NCBI RefSeq assembly: GCF_004210375.1
Contig: NC_134830.1
Location: 62,491,576-62,555,575, forward strand
Source: Tachypleus tridentatus
Taxonomy: Eukaryota; Arthropoda; Merostomata; Xiphosura; Limulidae
Reading direction: 5' to 3'
DNA: 64,000 nt
Positions 47,360-60,500 of this stretch are shown in pieces. Position 1 is the stretch's first letter; each line of letters opens with the position of its first letter. The notes beneath the pieces were generated by a model, which was not told the DNA's origin, ran no database searches, and saw only the letters and a list, made by a program, of their open reading frames with translations. The position numbers and the translations under genes are program-made.

Positions 47360-48971
47360 GGAATAATAAATTGTTGTAACAAATTAATTTAATTAGTTTA
47401 GAAAAAATAGTATATGTATATGGTGTTTAAATACATTCATGTGTTTATAAAGAATAAGTCAATACTTAAAGATGTTAACATGGACTTTGGTTTATGTATA
47501 CTTAATTCTTAGGGACAAAACAAGTTATCCTTTTTCTCCTGGTACATGTACTCTGTACATTCGCCATGGTGGGGTGATGTGGTGTGTCATGAGTGACCTC
47601 ACTCCTAAAGATAACTTGGTATTATTCCATTGGTGACTGAAGGAGAACTTTGTGTACTTTATACACTGTGTAAAGTATATATGTTTGTACACAAAAATCA
47701 GATTAGTATTAGATCTAATCTTAAATTGAAAATAATAAGGATTGAAATTAAAAAAAGTTACCATGTGATTTTAGGTTTTCACATAATGGACTTTTGAATC
47801 ATTTTTTTGGATATTCAAGGTTGTGGAAATGCATATATATATACATTTGAAATACTTTATAGTGTACATGTACAGACTGTCATATATCAATCAGATCTAA
47901 TGAGATAAACACTAGTACTGCTGGTGAGAAGGGTAAGTTCAGAGAATTTTTATAGATCATGCAAAACTAATGAAAGTCTTTGCACTTAAAATCAGAGTGG
48001 TGTGTTAGGTTAAGGTTTGAATGGATTTTAAAAAAATTGGCAAATTACAAGCAAGCATAAATGGCCTTTACTTGAGCACACTAATATTTAGTAATGCTCT
48101 ATCATTCCTATTAATTATAAATACAATAGAGACAATTTGTTTTAATATTGGTAAAATACTGACTTAGTGACAACTTCCTTCACAGAAGCATTAGTTAATT
48201 ATACTTATAATTGTTGCAGTTTACATTAGAACTTCATGTGGTCAGCTTTAACTGACACTAACCCTAAAAAGTGTAGTTTAACATCACAAATGTTGTTCAG
48301 TTGTGTTAAAACAAATAATTAATACTAGGCCTTTCAAAAACCTTAATATGAGGAAATATGAAAACTTGTTCTGTTATACATTGTGTGTTTTTTTTTTTTA
48401 TCCATACATGTATAGTTCTGGGATCCCATGAATGCTTTAATTGTTATTTTGGTTGTTTCAGTAATAAATATGACTTGCAAAACTGTTGGATAGTGCAAGG
48501 TAATAGTGAGTGTTATTCATTTTAGTTGATTTTACTATTAGCAGTTAGAGAGCTTTGTATTATATATGTTTATGACAAAAACTTTAATTTGCAATGTTTC
48601 GGGCAAAAAACCATTGACAGGCAGTTGTAAACCATGTTACAGAGAAAAAAAGGTTTGGATGAATATGTTGATAGAGTAGAATATAGAGATTCTAAATTAT
48701 GTATAAATTGCATGAAGCACGTTAACAAAAAATATTTCTTATAAGAAACATTAAAACAAAACTACCTCATGAAGGGCTTCTGCCTGAAATGTTGCAAAGT
48801 AATATAAAGTTTTTGTCATAGACATGTGTCTTTACTCATTTTAAACAGTTTTTTTTTCATGTGGTGTCATTAAATGTTATATATTTAATTACAAGTACTA
48901 TATTAATAAATCAAGAATCAAAAATGCATAGCTTATAATAATATAAAATTAACTTATTAAATGTGGTTGCT
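47360..48971. other. spacer between the inverted arms
   Basis: About 1.6 kb of AT-rich DNA. Bases ~48270-48385 resemble 47140-47225 in direct orientation (both contain attaatacta and aaatatgaaaac), suggesting a third, partial and more diverged copy of the repeat. A foldback of ~280 bp lies at 48557-48835. Confidence 0.6.
48557..48835. repeat. foldback (imperfect inverted repeat), MITE-like
   Basis: tatgacaaaaacttta (48571-48586) recurs in complement as taaagtttttgtcata (48804-48819), and tgcaatgtttcgggca recurs as tgcctgaaatgttgca. The arms are ~45 bp and imperfect around a ~170 bp loop. No target duplication is evident, so it may be a MITE remnant or an unrelated hairpin. Confidence 0.55.
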
Positions 48972-50542
48972 AAATAAAAAAAAAGTATATTTGCTGTTTT
49001 TAATAAGTAATCAATTAGAAAATACTTCTGCTAATTTCACCAAGAATAAGTTACTGTTTATACTGGCACAAAATATATATTTTTAATAGAACAGGTTTTA
49101 TATTTCTCGAAAGACTTAGTATTAATAATTTGTTTAGACATAACTAAACAAAATTTCTGATGTGAAACGATACCTTTAAGTGATTTGTTTCATGAGTTCA
49201 AATATTTAAATAATCTAGGTATATTTGATTTGCACTGTAGATTAAATATATGCAAATATAAATATATACCAGTTTTCCTCTTTCTTTTAACAAAACTCTA
49301 ATACATGTATCACATATACATTTGTTATTTTTGTTACGTTCAAATCCTTATTCGAAAACATTTTCAGCAATACATAACTTTATACATAAAGTTTCATACA
49401 ATTTTTTTATAATGCTATGAATACTTTAAAGTGTCAAACACTCAAATTTACACTTTCAGGTATTCTAATCAAGTATCTAAATTTGAAAAATTTACATATT
49501 TTACATACTTGTACTTACAACATTGAGTGGTAACTAGTATATAGGTATTTAAGCTATGTCACTCAAGTGCATCATGCATTTTCTACCTCCTCAATTCTAT
49601 AAACGTTTTTTTTTTCATTTATTCTCTCTGTGCAGTTTTTGCCTTGCCCAGTGTTAAGAAAATTAAGTCGATTTTTAGATGCTTTTGTCCCTTTGTCATT
49701 CCAAATAGAAATCTGCTTTTCAAGATGTAATTCTTCTTTGCTGCTACTTAATTTTCACATACTTCTGAATATTGGTGCAGATAGCCTGGTTGCTTTGCAC
49801 CATAAAACACCAAGTGAACCAACCAATTTCTGAATGTTGTTCCAAACAAAAACACATTATGTAATGTTTATTAATACTATGTAAAGCCCACTGGTAATAA
49901 ATTGTATAAAACCAAAAAGGTCATTTGAAGGAATACTTATACATAGTTAGAAAGGAATTTACTTTCACTAAAGTTTTTACATTCCAATAACAAATGTTCT
50001 CAAAATGGATTTGAAAAAACAAAGCTTGCTTAAAAGGGATCTGATTAAGATATTTGTTAAGTGAACTGACAGTGTTAATGTACAGCTTTTTTCATATTTA
50101 AAAGGAGAGAACAATAGGAATAATTGGACACAAATAAGAATTTTGACAGGGTAAGTGTTATCTTCAGCTAAGATAGTTTTACGTTTTTATCAGAAAGGTT
50201 GGTCTTTGGAAAAGGTTGTCTTCAGATGTGATGGATACAGCTGATTATAGAGTTTATGGGAAGGCCTTTATAAATATTTAAAATTATAATTAATGGCTGG
50301 TTTTAAGGCATTTCTTTGCTTTTTTAAGTTTAGTGGATATCACAGTATTGATGGAGCAAATGCCCCATTTCCTCCCTAAATGTTATACATTAAATTACAT
50401 GTACTATATTAATAAATAAAAAAACAAAAAATGCATAGCTTATAAGAATATAAAATTCACTTATAAAATGTGGTTGCTGAATAATAAGAAAATGTATATT
50501 TGCTGTTTTTAATAAGTAATCAATTATAAAATACTTCTGCTG
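48871..50542. repeat. inverted duplication, right arm, bounded by ~165 bp direct repeats
   Basis: The arm is the reverse complement of 44349-47359 without the insert. Its two ends (48871-49035 and 50378-50542) also match each other in direct orientation, sharing gtactatattaataaat, aatgcatagcttataa and gctgtttttaataagtaatc. The offset of ~1,507 bp suggests a ~1.5 kb repeat unit that was once tandem. The direct ends do not begin TG or end CA, so an LTR interpretation is weak. Confidence 0.85.
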
Positions 50543-53500
50543 TTCTCTACCACTAATGTCTGATCAAAGCAAGCTATGTTACAGATGAGAACTAATAATT
50601 AATTATCTTTATGCACACACTCACACACATACACAAAATCTTGTATGTATCTTTATTTGTCCATTATCTAACTATTCCTAGATTTCTGGGCCAATCTCAA
50701 TAAAATTTTATGGGATGATAGTTTGGAACAATGACATGCCAGGGTGAGGCTTATACAATCTCTTTATTCCACATTACTGATATTATTGATCATTTATTAC
50801 CCTTGAAGTAAGTTAACATTAACATTCATAGATGGCACCACATTCTTATACCATACACTTCCAAAAAAAAGGTTCTATGACGCAAAGTATAAGTAGTTTG
50901 GAGGGGAGGACACACACACACACACACACACACATCTTATATATCTGGACATATATCCTACTTTGACATGTGACCTAAAAATTTTATCATTCGGGACACT
51001 TCTTTGGCCACAGATTGTCAATTAGATGATAATGTGAAACAGTTTGGAAGGATGTTAAGATCTGAATATTGAAAGCTGTTAACAGAATGCATCCCTACTG
51101 CCACTTCTTTGGCTACTATCTCTTTGTACAAACTGCTATGATAATCACCATGTTTTACATTTATATGTAGAAAGTTCTTAAAGCTTATGTAAAACATTGG
51201 GTAAGGTAATAATGAGAACAGTAATATGTTGTTATGTTATAAATAAATTATATGATAGTTAGGGCTTTTGCGTTATTTATCATAGCATTCACCCCCACAT
51301 TTTTTAAGTTGATAAACCAGGACAAAGGATTGGTACCTCAGCTTATTAAATAGTATAGCTAATTTAATATAAGGGTCTAGCTCATTGTAAGCAATGTTTT
51401 AAAGCATAAACTTGTATTAATTAGAATGTGTTGATTTATTAGTTGAGTGTTTTTTTCTTTTAGCAGTATTTTTGGCCATAACTATTCTACCACATGTTAA
51501 AGTGGCTTGCAGTATTTTAGCATGATATAAGTTGTATAAATTTGCAATCTGTAACAAAATAGTGCTTTGCTTTTTTATTTTATGGATTTAGGAGAGCAAC
51601 ACCTATCACATATACCTGGGACCTGCATATATAAATATCCAGTGTATTTCAGTCTTGGGTAATATGTACAAGTGACAAACAGTTTTAACTTTTTTAGTGA
51701 GTTAATTATATTAAGATGCATAAATATAGCACTTTAAGATAATTTCTGAAGTTGTTTTTTTTAATGGACTTATTATTTTGAATTTTTATTGGACAAATTG
51801 ATAGAATTGCAGGAAAAATATCCCTATTGCCCAATAACTTTTTATCACAAATATTTCTTATAGACCAGACTCTTTGTACATCTATTTTTGTAAATAGAAA
51901 CAAAATTAAACTTGTTCTTTAATTTTTTAGGAACTCATCAGTTTCCATCTTAAACTAATATAAAATATTGACCTTCATTAGTACTGGTGGCAACAGATTC
52001 CATAAATCTGGTAACTGTATCAGACAAATTAACTCTTTTTATCCCAGACCCTATTCTGTTTTCTACAAATTTTGAAATTATGTCATTCTCAGAATACAGC
52101 ACAAAGAAAGCAGAAGTTATTATATCACTGAATTCCCAGATAATAATGAAGATTTCAGTAAGACCACATCTCACCTTTCTTGATTTAAGAGAAAATAAGA
52201 TATTTTAACATATCCCTGTAAATTAACCCTTACATTTCTGTGATGTAGGAAGGACTAGCAAAGTAAGGGTGCTTTGCTAGACGTGCAAATTTTTATGAGA
52301 GATTGAAAGTGTAAGAAGCTTCTAAAAGCAGTTCCCATGTTGCCAAAGGCAACACAATCTAGGTGGGTCTGGAGGTATGTCCCCCATAAAATTAATATAA
52401 CTTGTTTGTTTTTTATGTTAAATATTTAAAAGTGGGGATTATATAGGATTTTCAGTTCAAACACCTCTGCATTTACTACAAACAACAAAGGGCTATATTG
52501 ATGGCTTGAATGATTTATTTACTACTATGCTAAGATATCATAACTTTCTTCAGTAGGGCAGTTGAATGTATGACCTAAGTTATGACAAATCAAATCTGTT
52601 ACTGTGTACTTGCTATAATTAATGGTCATTTGTTAAATATTTGTTCAACTTACTATTTAATTCTAATTTTTTCTGTAATACCTTAACATTATAAACTAAT
52701 ATAAAAGAACTAAATTTGACTGTCATAAGTATATGCTAGTAATTTACTGATTATGTCCCTGTTGGTATCATTTATGTGAGTTAGAAAAAATAAAGGCCTG
52801 ACCACTGATCACTGAGACAATCCACTAGTAACATGGATTTGGTTTGACTGGACTTCATTAATACCAACCTTTAGCTTTTACCTATTCAACTACAACTTCA
52901 AGTCAAATTAATGAGTGTTTCTACAACCCACAGCTGTGTGATTTTGCTTAACTAATTTTTTTGTGTAGAAACCTTATCAAAACTTGTACACAAGTTCCAC
53001 ATCTTTACTTTCATCGAGATAACAAGTAACATCCATCTTAGGTGAATGGGTTCATCCAAAAAAATTGTTTTTATAATCTGGTATCTATGTTTAATTTATA
53101 TCTTATTTCACTACATGCAGGGTTTTTAGGGGTAGTATCCATGATTTCACTATATCATTTCTCATTCATCTCTTCTGCCAATTGAGTGGCTTGTAACAAT
53201 TGTATGTTAAAAACTCTCTATTACTGAAACTGCCTTATAGTAATCCATATAAATTATACCTCTTGATTTTTTTAATTCTTTTTTTGTATTTACTCCTGAC
53301 AAGTTGCAGTTTATCCCGTATGTACAGAGCCATTAATTAAGTCCAAGTACATCTGTTGTCTAAAACCCTTTAATTTAAGGTTTCAGTAATGGGGTTATAT
53401 CTAAAAGAAATGTGTAAATACTCAAAATATGTCAAAAAAAAAAGTTATATTTTTTAGAAAGATAAAATTGAAGTGTTATGATGTACAAAATAAAGGTATC

Positions 53501-54137
53501 TTTTGGTATTTAGTGTTATAATTGTTTTGTTTTAATCAACAAATAATTAATGTCTAAGACTTTCAGCTGTCATCATGGTCCACTTTAGTTCAAAAGTTCT
53601 TATGGCAGAAAGATATAGATCTGAAATGTTATTTTCATACAACACTATTTGAAATCTGTAAGGGAGTAATTCAGAAACATTTTTAACAGTTCTCTTCTGT
53701 CTGGTATAATTGTTATCACGAGTGTTAGGCCTATTGCTTTTGGCACCTAGCACTCTAAATAGTGTTTAATACTTTATCAATTTAGACTTTAAGGTAGTGG
53801 AAGAACATAGGATGTTTACTTTCACTGTAATGAAGTACTATTAGAACCTGTACATTTGGATCATTTTATGTATGCACATGTAACAATGTCAACTATTTTT
53901 TTTTATTGTGTTTCAAGACATAATTTGAAAAAGTGTGGAGATGCTTAACATTTTATATAGCTGTGTCTCAAACGTCTTTGAGAAGAAGTTAAGGCATAGA
54001 AAAAATAAGTTGACTATTATTTTAGGTAGTTTTATGAATGAAGTATCAGCCTAAATTCTCACATATAGAAGTTATATGCTTTCATTGAAATTTATGTATA
54101 TAAATATATGGGTTGTACTTTTGGCTTCTACTTTCAG
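50543..54137. other. CpG-poor upstream region or 5' intron of SMPD1; (CA)n at 50910-50934
   Basis: Apart from a CA microsatellite, no family repeat is seen. Paired frames at 51950-52208 on both strands and a minus frame at 53547-53753 lack domains. Because the first SMPD1 coding exon is preceded by an acceptor, at least part of this stretch is likely to be an intron of the 5' untranslated region. Confidence 0.4.
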
Positions 54138-54505
54138 GTATATCTGATTTCTAAAGTTCAGTGTGACACCTGCATATGGACAGACTCAAGAACTTTGCAA
54201 TGACTAATTACATAAAAAGAAACCACTGGGCTATCATAAGCTTATGTCTTCTGCTACTTTGTACTATAGCACCTGGAGCTCATATATCAGTTCCTCTCAG
54301 TGTGTATGCTGATTTGAGTCTTTCTTCTGATGTGGAAGAAGGAAGTAAGGTCCCACCAAGTAATGATCTTTCTTCAACTGTTAATCCTCATTTGAAGAAA
54401 ATACCATCAGCAACTGATGAAATTCAAAAGTGGCATGCAAAAAAGAAAGTTAATGTTTTATTGGACCTTTGGACTCGTATATCAAGTCCTTTTGATATGA
54501 AAGAG
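54138..54505 (+). CDS. SMPD1: SMPD1 first coding exon (short 5' UTR, signal peptide, propeptide)
   Basis: The exon follows the acceptor cttctactttcag (ending 54137), so an upstream untranslated exon is expected. The ATG at 54176 opens 110 codons: basic residues, then WAIISLCLLLLCTIA as signal core, then a polar segment with KVNVLLDLWTRISSPF. Met9 is an alternative start. The donor is GAG|gttaga, phase 0. Confidence 0.85.
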
Positions 54506-57500
54506 GTTAGAAAATATATAAATATAACTATTTTCATTGTATTTTAGTAATGAGAGTCATTCATGCAATTCTTATTATTTAATTATTTTCATTGTATTTT
54601 AGTAATGAGAGTCATTCATGTGATTCTTATTATTTAACTACAGTTTGCTGAGTTTCATAATACTCTTACGTAAAATTGGTTTGAAACTGTGTATTTTGCA
54701 AATTTTCACAGATTCTAGCACAAAAAACATATCAAAGCCTTTCGAAATTTATATATTTAAAATGGCTGTAATGGGTAGAGAAAGCACTAACAGATGAGTG
54801 AACAATGTTTCAACCTCTCTACCAAAAGGAGCATAGTACACTCGTGATGCATGTGATTCTTTCTGTGCAGTTCTTCCAAATTAACACTTCTTTTTGGACA
54901 CTGTTTGAGTTTGGACATGCTCTTTGTTTTTATTTATTGCTGCATGTTCAACTTTGTTTTCCTCAAAAAGTGGCTATTTTTCAACTTAATTTAGTTTATT
55001 AATTAATTCAAGTCACTTTCAGCACTCGAGTTTGGTTAAAATTTTCTATGTAATGCATACTGAAGTTAATCTTACCACTTTGAGGGACATAGCAGACATT
55101 AGTATTTTTCTCAGGCCTCAGGTGCAGGTGACCTAATGATGGATTATATGCTTCTGTGTGTCAGGAGACCAAATGTTATGTGGTTTAGTCTTAATCCCTG
55201 GACTTTGCCATGGCTTCTACTGAAAGTGTTGAGCCTTTGCTGGCTGATGAGGATTTTGCTCTTTTTTTATGCCTTTAGAGTTTGCTGATCATTCTTATTC
55301 CTAACCTGGAGAGTCTCCTCGGGCTTATTTGGTCTTCATTGATTTTATGTCTCATGATTGTGTTGTATTATCTCTGTGACCTGTTTTTTTTTTCACCTTT
55401 TCTTACCTTTGATGTGTGAATGACCTTCTCAAACTCTTGATTTTTCCTCTTTCTCCTAATATTCTGGTACCTGATTGACCTCATGTTTATGTGAGAGGAT
55501 TGACATGTTGTGTCCCCAAAGACTTTTGATTATTTAAACTTTGCCTTGTATCATGCTGCCTATGTAGTTTTTAGATCAACTGTTACTAAGTTTGGGGCTA
55601 GCTCTTGAATCATATGCTTATCTTTCACTTGCCTGATATCCTTCCTTGTTTCTTACCCTTACCAACTTTTTAAAGGTTTTTTTTTTACATACACCTCCTT
55701 TGAAGCTCTCCACAGAAGTGCTGTGGAGAACTCTTTAGAGATACCCTTGTCCTTGCCTTCTTCACTTTAACCCCACACCTCATTCTTGGCTTTGGCATTT
55801 ACTACATAGTTTCTTTGTGGTTGGAAACTTAATTTGTGATTGGGTATTGGTTTGTGCCCATTTACCCTCAACATCTCTTGATTTATTTATGTTTTGTATG
55901 GCCCCATTTCTGGGATGTAAAATATTGATACTGTCCTGGATATTATCTAGCCTTGGGTGGCATTGGTCCACCAACATTCCACCTTTCCAAATATTGTAGC
56001 TCATTTTTTCCCATCAGTTTTATATTCCTCCAATTCCCATTTCTTTCCTCATCTCTGGTTTCTTTTTTTTCCCATTTTCTTCCCATTCCTTGAGATCCTG
56101 TGATTTATCAGCATCTGTCAGTAGAGGTTTGGGTATTGCTGTTGCAGCAGGTAATTGAACCTGTTTCCCATATGTTAAGAAGTTCTAATCCCCCCCCTTT
56201 TTAGTTGTCCCAAAGAAAACTGAGGATTGGTAACTGGTTATTGATTTAACTCACTTCAACTGCTTTAAATCATTATTACAGTCCATCATAAAACCTTTTC
56301 TCCCCCTGAGATAGTTATTTTTATTGGGTTGTGGATGACATCATGGTATGTTTCTTAATTTTATATACATTATTTTCAGTTTATCCATCTTGGGGTGGTT
56401 AACAATTTTGGGCCCTTTTCTTCAGACTGACCTTGGCACCTTATGTGCTTTGTTGCATTCTTTGGGCTTTTGCATGGCATCTCTATGTTTAGGCACTGCA
56501 ATTTCATTAGTACAGGAATGGCTGGCTTATTCTGGCTCATTCCAAATGAGAATCGGCCAATCCTACTTGGCAGCTACTTTCTGTAGTGGCTCGGGTGGGC
56601 TGGTTTGTTAAATTGGAGAATTCCTTCCTCTGACCCACTTCATATCTTGTCCACTTTGAGGTCTATTTTGACACCAATATCAGTTGAACACTGCCTTCAA
56701 CTTTATGATTTAGTTCAATAGAATTTGTTCACCATGCTTCTTGGCTCTCTAACTTATTGCTTATGAGGTTTTATTGATTTTGGGGATGTGGTCTTCCTTG
56801 ACATCATTGATCCTTCTCTGTCATGCCAATATGAGATCCCTTCAGTGGGCACTTCACAAACAATGGAATCTTGAGTTAGAATTTTCCTTTGACCCCCAGT
56901 TCTATTTCTTGTTTCATGCAAAATGATCTGCATTAGTGGCTGGACTAAGCTCATAGACTGGCTGGTGTGAGATTTCCTTCTCTGCATCCAGGTTTACATC
57001 TTTTTATGAGAACACCCTTTTGAGGATGAAGAGTATGGGTCAGTCACTGGGGGACTCTGAGCTATTGGTCTGCAGACAAAGCTATTTGCATATCTTTCCT
57101 TTAACTTTTGTTTGTGCATTGAGCCTTATTGGATCTCTTATTCCAGACTTCTGCACATCACATTTGCCTTATAGCAATATTGGTGTGGGGTGCTGTCAGT
57201 ATTTTCATAGATCTTCTTTTGCTCCACAAAGTGGGCATTAGATCCCCTTGTTTTGAGGGACTTTTACCATTGGTGGGGTTTTCATTATGCTTTTGCTACA
57301 AGTCTCAACATCAAGTTGCCTCTATTTTGGTCACCTGTATCTCATCTGCTGGCTCTGGCAATTAATGCCTTTTGCCTAGATTGGCCCCAGAAATATTTTT
57401 GTGTATCCATCTATCTGATTACTTTATTGTGTGATTTTTCTAGTACTACTCCTTCTCTAGTCCACCTGATTGCTCCCTCTTGGCCAACTCAGTCTTGTGT

Positions 57501-60500
57501 GTATTGTTTTCAGAAAATTAAATCTCAAAAGATGTTAAATGTTCTATCAGAAATGAACAGTAACACAGAGCTTGTGTGATTATTTAACTTTCCACAGCTA
57601 TATAGGATGCAACATAATGACTTGTTGTATGTAATATTATGAATAGTTTTGCTCTTGATTGGTTTAAAACTTGTGTTTTCTTTTATCAGTGAGGAAATAA
57701 GCACATGGGTTTGTATACCTCCATATAAAATATGTTTGATAATTTGTTATGCATTATACATTTTATAACCTAAAAAAAGTGTATGTTGTTATTTTCAATT
57801 AAAATATTACTTGAAGGCTAAGAAAATAATCTGTACTAATACTTGTAAAAATAAATATACAATTATTTTTCATGTTCTGTAGATAATATCTGGGTTAAAA
57901 ACTGGGAAACACTCACCTGTTACATGTTTCGCATGTAAATTTGGAGTATCTCTAGTCCAACATATAGCAGAGAAAAAAAAAAGTGGAGATGATATAGTTG
58001 CTCTTGTGAAAGTTTTGTGCAATTTCTTCAAAATTGAATCAGCTCGAGTCTGTCAAGGAGTTACCCAAGTGTTTCAAGTAAGTCTTTATGTAAACCAGTA
58101 GGCTTTACCTTTTGTTATATAAGTCTTTATGTAAACCAGTAGGCTTTACCTTTTGTTATATAAGTCTTTATGTAAACCAGTAGGCTTTACCTTTTGTTAT
58201 ATAAGTCTTTATGTAAACCAGTAGGCTTTACCTTTTGTTATGTAAGTTTATGTAAACCAGTAGGCTTTACCTTTTGTTATATAAGTTTATGTAAACCAGT
58301 AGGCTTTACCTTTTGTTATATAAGTCTTTATGTAAACCAGTAGGCTTTTCCTTTTGTTATATAAGTCTTTATGTAAACCAGTAGGCTTTACCTTTTGTTA
58401 TATAAGTCTTTATGTAAACCAGTAGGCTTTACCTTTTGTTATATAAGACTTTATGTAAACCAGTAGGCTTTACCTTTTGTTATATAAGTCTTTATGTAAA
58501 CCAGTAGGCTTTACCTTTTGTTATATAAGTCTTTATGTAAACCAGTAGGCTTTACCTTTTGTTATACAAGTCTTTATGTAAACCAGTAGGCTTTACCTTT
58601 TGTTATATAAGTCTTTATGTAAACCAGTAGGCTTTACCTTTTGTTATATAAGTCTTTATGTAAACCAGTAGGCTTTACCTTTTGTTATATAATAAAATTT
58701 TCTTTTTGTAACAAAACTTCAAAGATGTCTTGCATTAAATAAAAATATGAAGTAAATGGTACAAGAAAATTGTGTTTTGTTATTAAATGAAACAGTTATA
58801 ATATTAAATGGCATACAATAATAAGTTGTAATTATGTGTATGGTTAACTTATTTTTCTTCAGTATCTTCCATTTTTTTCCTGTGATCTCTACTAATCCAT
58901 CAAAAACACTTTGCTAAATTGAAAATTGATTACTAGATAACTTGGTTCTGTTGTTTTATGCTTGTGGTTTAAAACCTGAGTAAATCACTTTTTGTTGTCT
59001 TGTTTATATTCTTCATTGGTTATGTTGTTGGTCTTATGAAGAGTGACTTTTAAGTGTAAGTAAAACTGTACATGTAAAAGAAATGCATTACTATTAAGCT
59101 ACAAAAGTTACACATCTCTCTTGACACATGATGTTCCTCATTGATACTGTAAGAAGTAAACGATAAAATTAATTTATCTAATAAGAAGTATGGATACTAA
59201 GGCATATGAGATGAACATACAAAATTAACGTTAAAATTATGTCTTTATTGGGGTCTTTCAGGTATTGTCGTGTGTATGGACTTGTAATTTTCTCTCTTTT
59301 AGTGTTTTTTATAGTTCCAGTGAAAACATTCAGTGGAAATTAATACAGTGTATAAAATAATTAAAAGCACATTTGTTAATCTATAAATAATTTATGTAGA
59401 CTCATTTTAATGTTTTCTTTTCAATCTATTATAGAGCTAGCTTGATTTTGATCTTTTTTTTTTTTCAGTTCATCTTAGAGCTAGCTTGATTTTGATAATT
59501 TATGGAGACTCAATCTTTTCTTTTCAGTCCATTTTAGAGCTAGCTTGATTTTAATAATTTATGGAGACTCATTTTGATCTTTTCTTTTTAATCTATTATA
59601 GAGCTAGCTTGATTTTAATTCCATAATGAAGGTACTGTTAAAGTGTAATAAAAATGTTTTATAATATTGTGAAATGTTTATTTTTGGTTACTGCATGATT
59701 TGCATTTGTACCAAATTCTTTTTGTGTTTCTCTGTATGTACATGTGTGCATTTCAGTTAAACAAACTTCAGCATTACCCTGAGTCAATAAATTCTGACAT
59801 TTCTCTTTATCTTGTTATTTTTTAAATTGTTTGTGTTTGGGTATATTCGCATTTCCTTTTTTTTCTTTAAAGGGAGAAGTTCTCTATGTGTTTGAGCGAT
59901 TAGTGCTCAGCCCTCAAGAAGTGTGTGGACTAATTCTAGGTGATACATGTTCTCCTGTTTATAATCCATACCATAATTGGACTGTTCCATTGACTCCTTT
60001 TCCTAAACCTCCTGTTAAGCCAGTTCCACCACCAAAAGTATGTAGTTGTGAACAGACCATTATTTTTTTTAATCTTTTGCACATTTTCATAATATTATCC
60101 TAATGTTCTGTTTTGTACAAAATTTTAAATATTATAATTTTCAGGTGTTTTTTTATGGATAAATTATGTCTGTTTTTGTGCTTTAATAAGATACAAATTT
60201 CTCTTGTCTTAAATATTGTTTTATCAAAATATATCACATTTTTGAGAATGAACTGATTTCAGAGTTAGTTAAAAAAATAAAATGGGGTTCAGTTAAGGTA
60301 ACCTGAATTTTTTGTGGTATAAAATATCTTAAAAACATTATTAGTATTATTGTTAAGTTTATGATACTGGAATTTAGTACTAAAAGGAGTGATGTGTTGG
60401 TTACTACAATGTTGATGTTATTACTTCACAAAAGTATATTTATGTTGTATTACGTGAGAAAGTTAAATTAATTAATTGTTCTTAATTTTCTAGTAGGTGG

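Noticed and set aside
48871-50542. LTR retrotransposon with 165 bp LTRs
   Set aside because: The direct ends lack TG...CA termini, primer-binding site, polypurine tract and coding; a repeated unit explains the pattern better.
51950-52208. Opposed ~74-codon frames on both strands
   Set aside because: They overlap each other almost completely and neither shows a domain or splice signals that would decide between them.
58078-58690. CRISPR-like array (also 13524-13960 and 45991-46277)
   Set aside because: Units are contiguous tandem repeats without variable spacers, in a eukaryotic intron or intergenic DNA.
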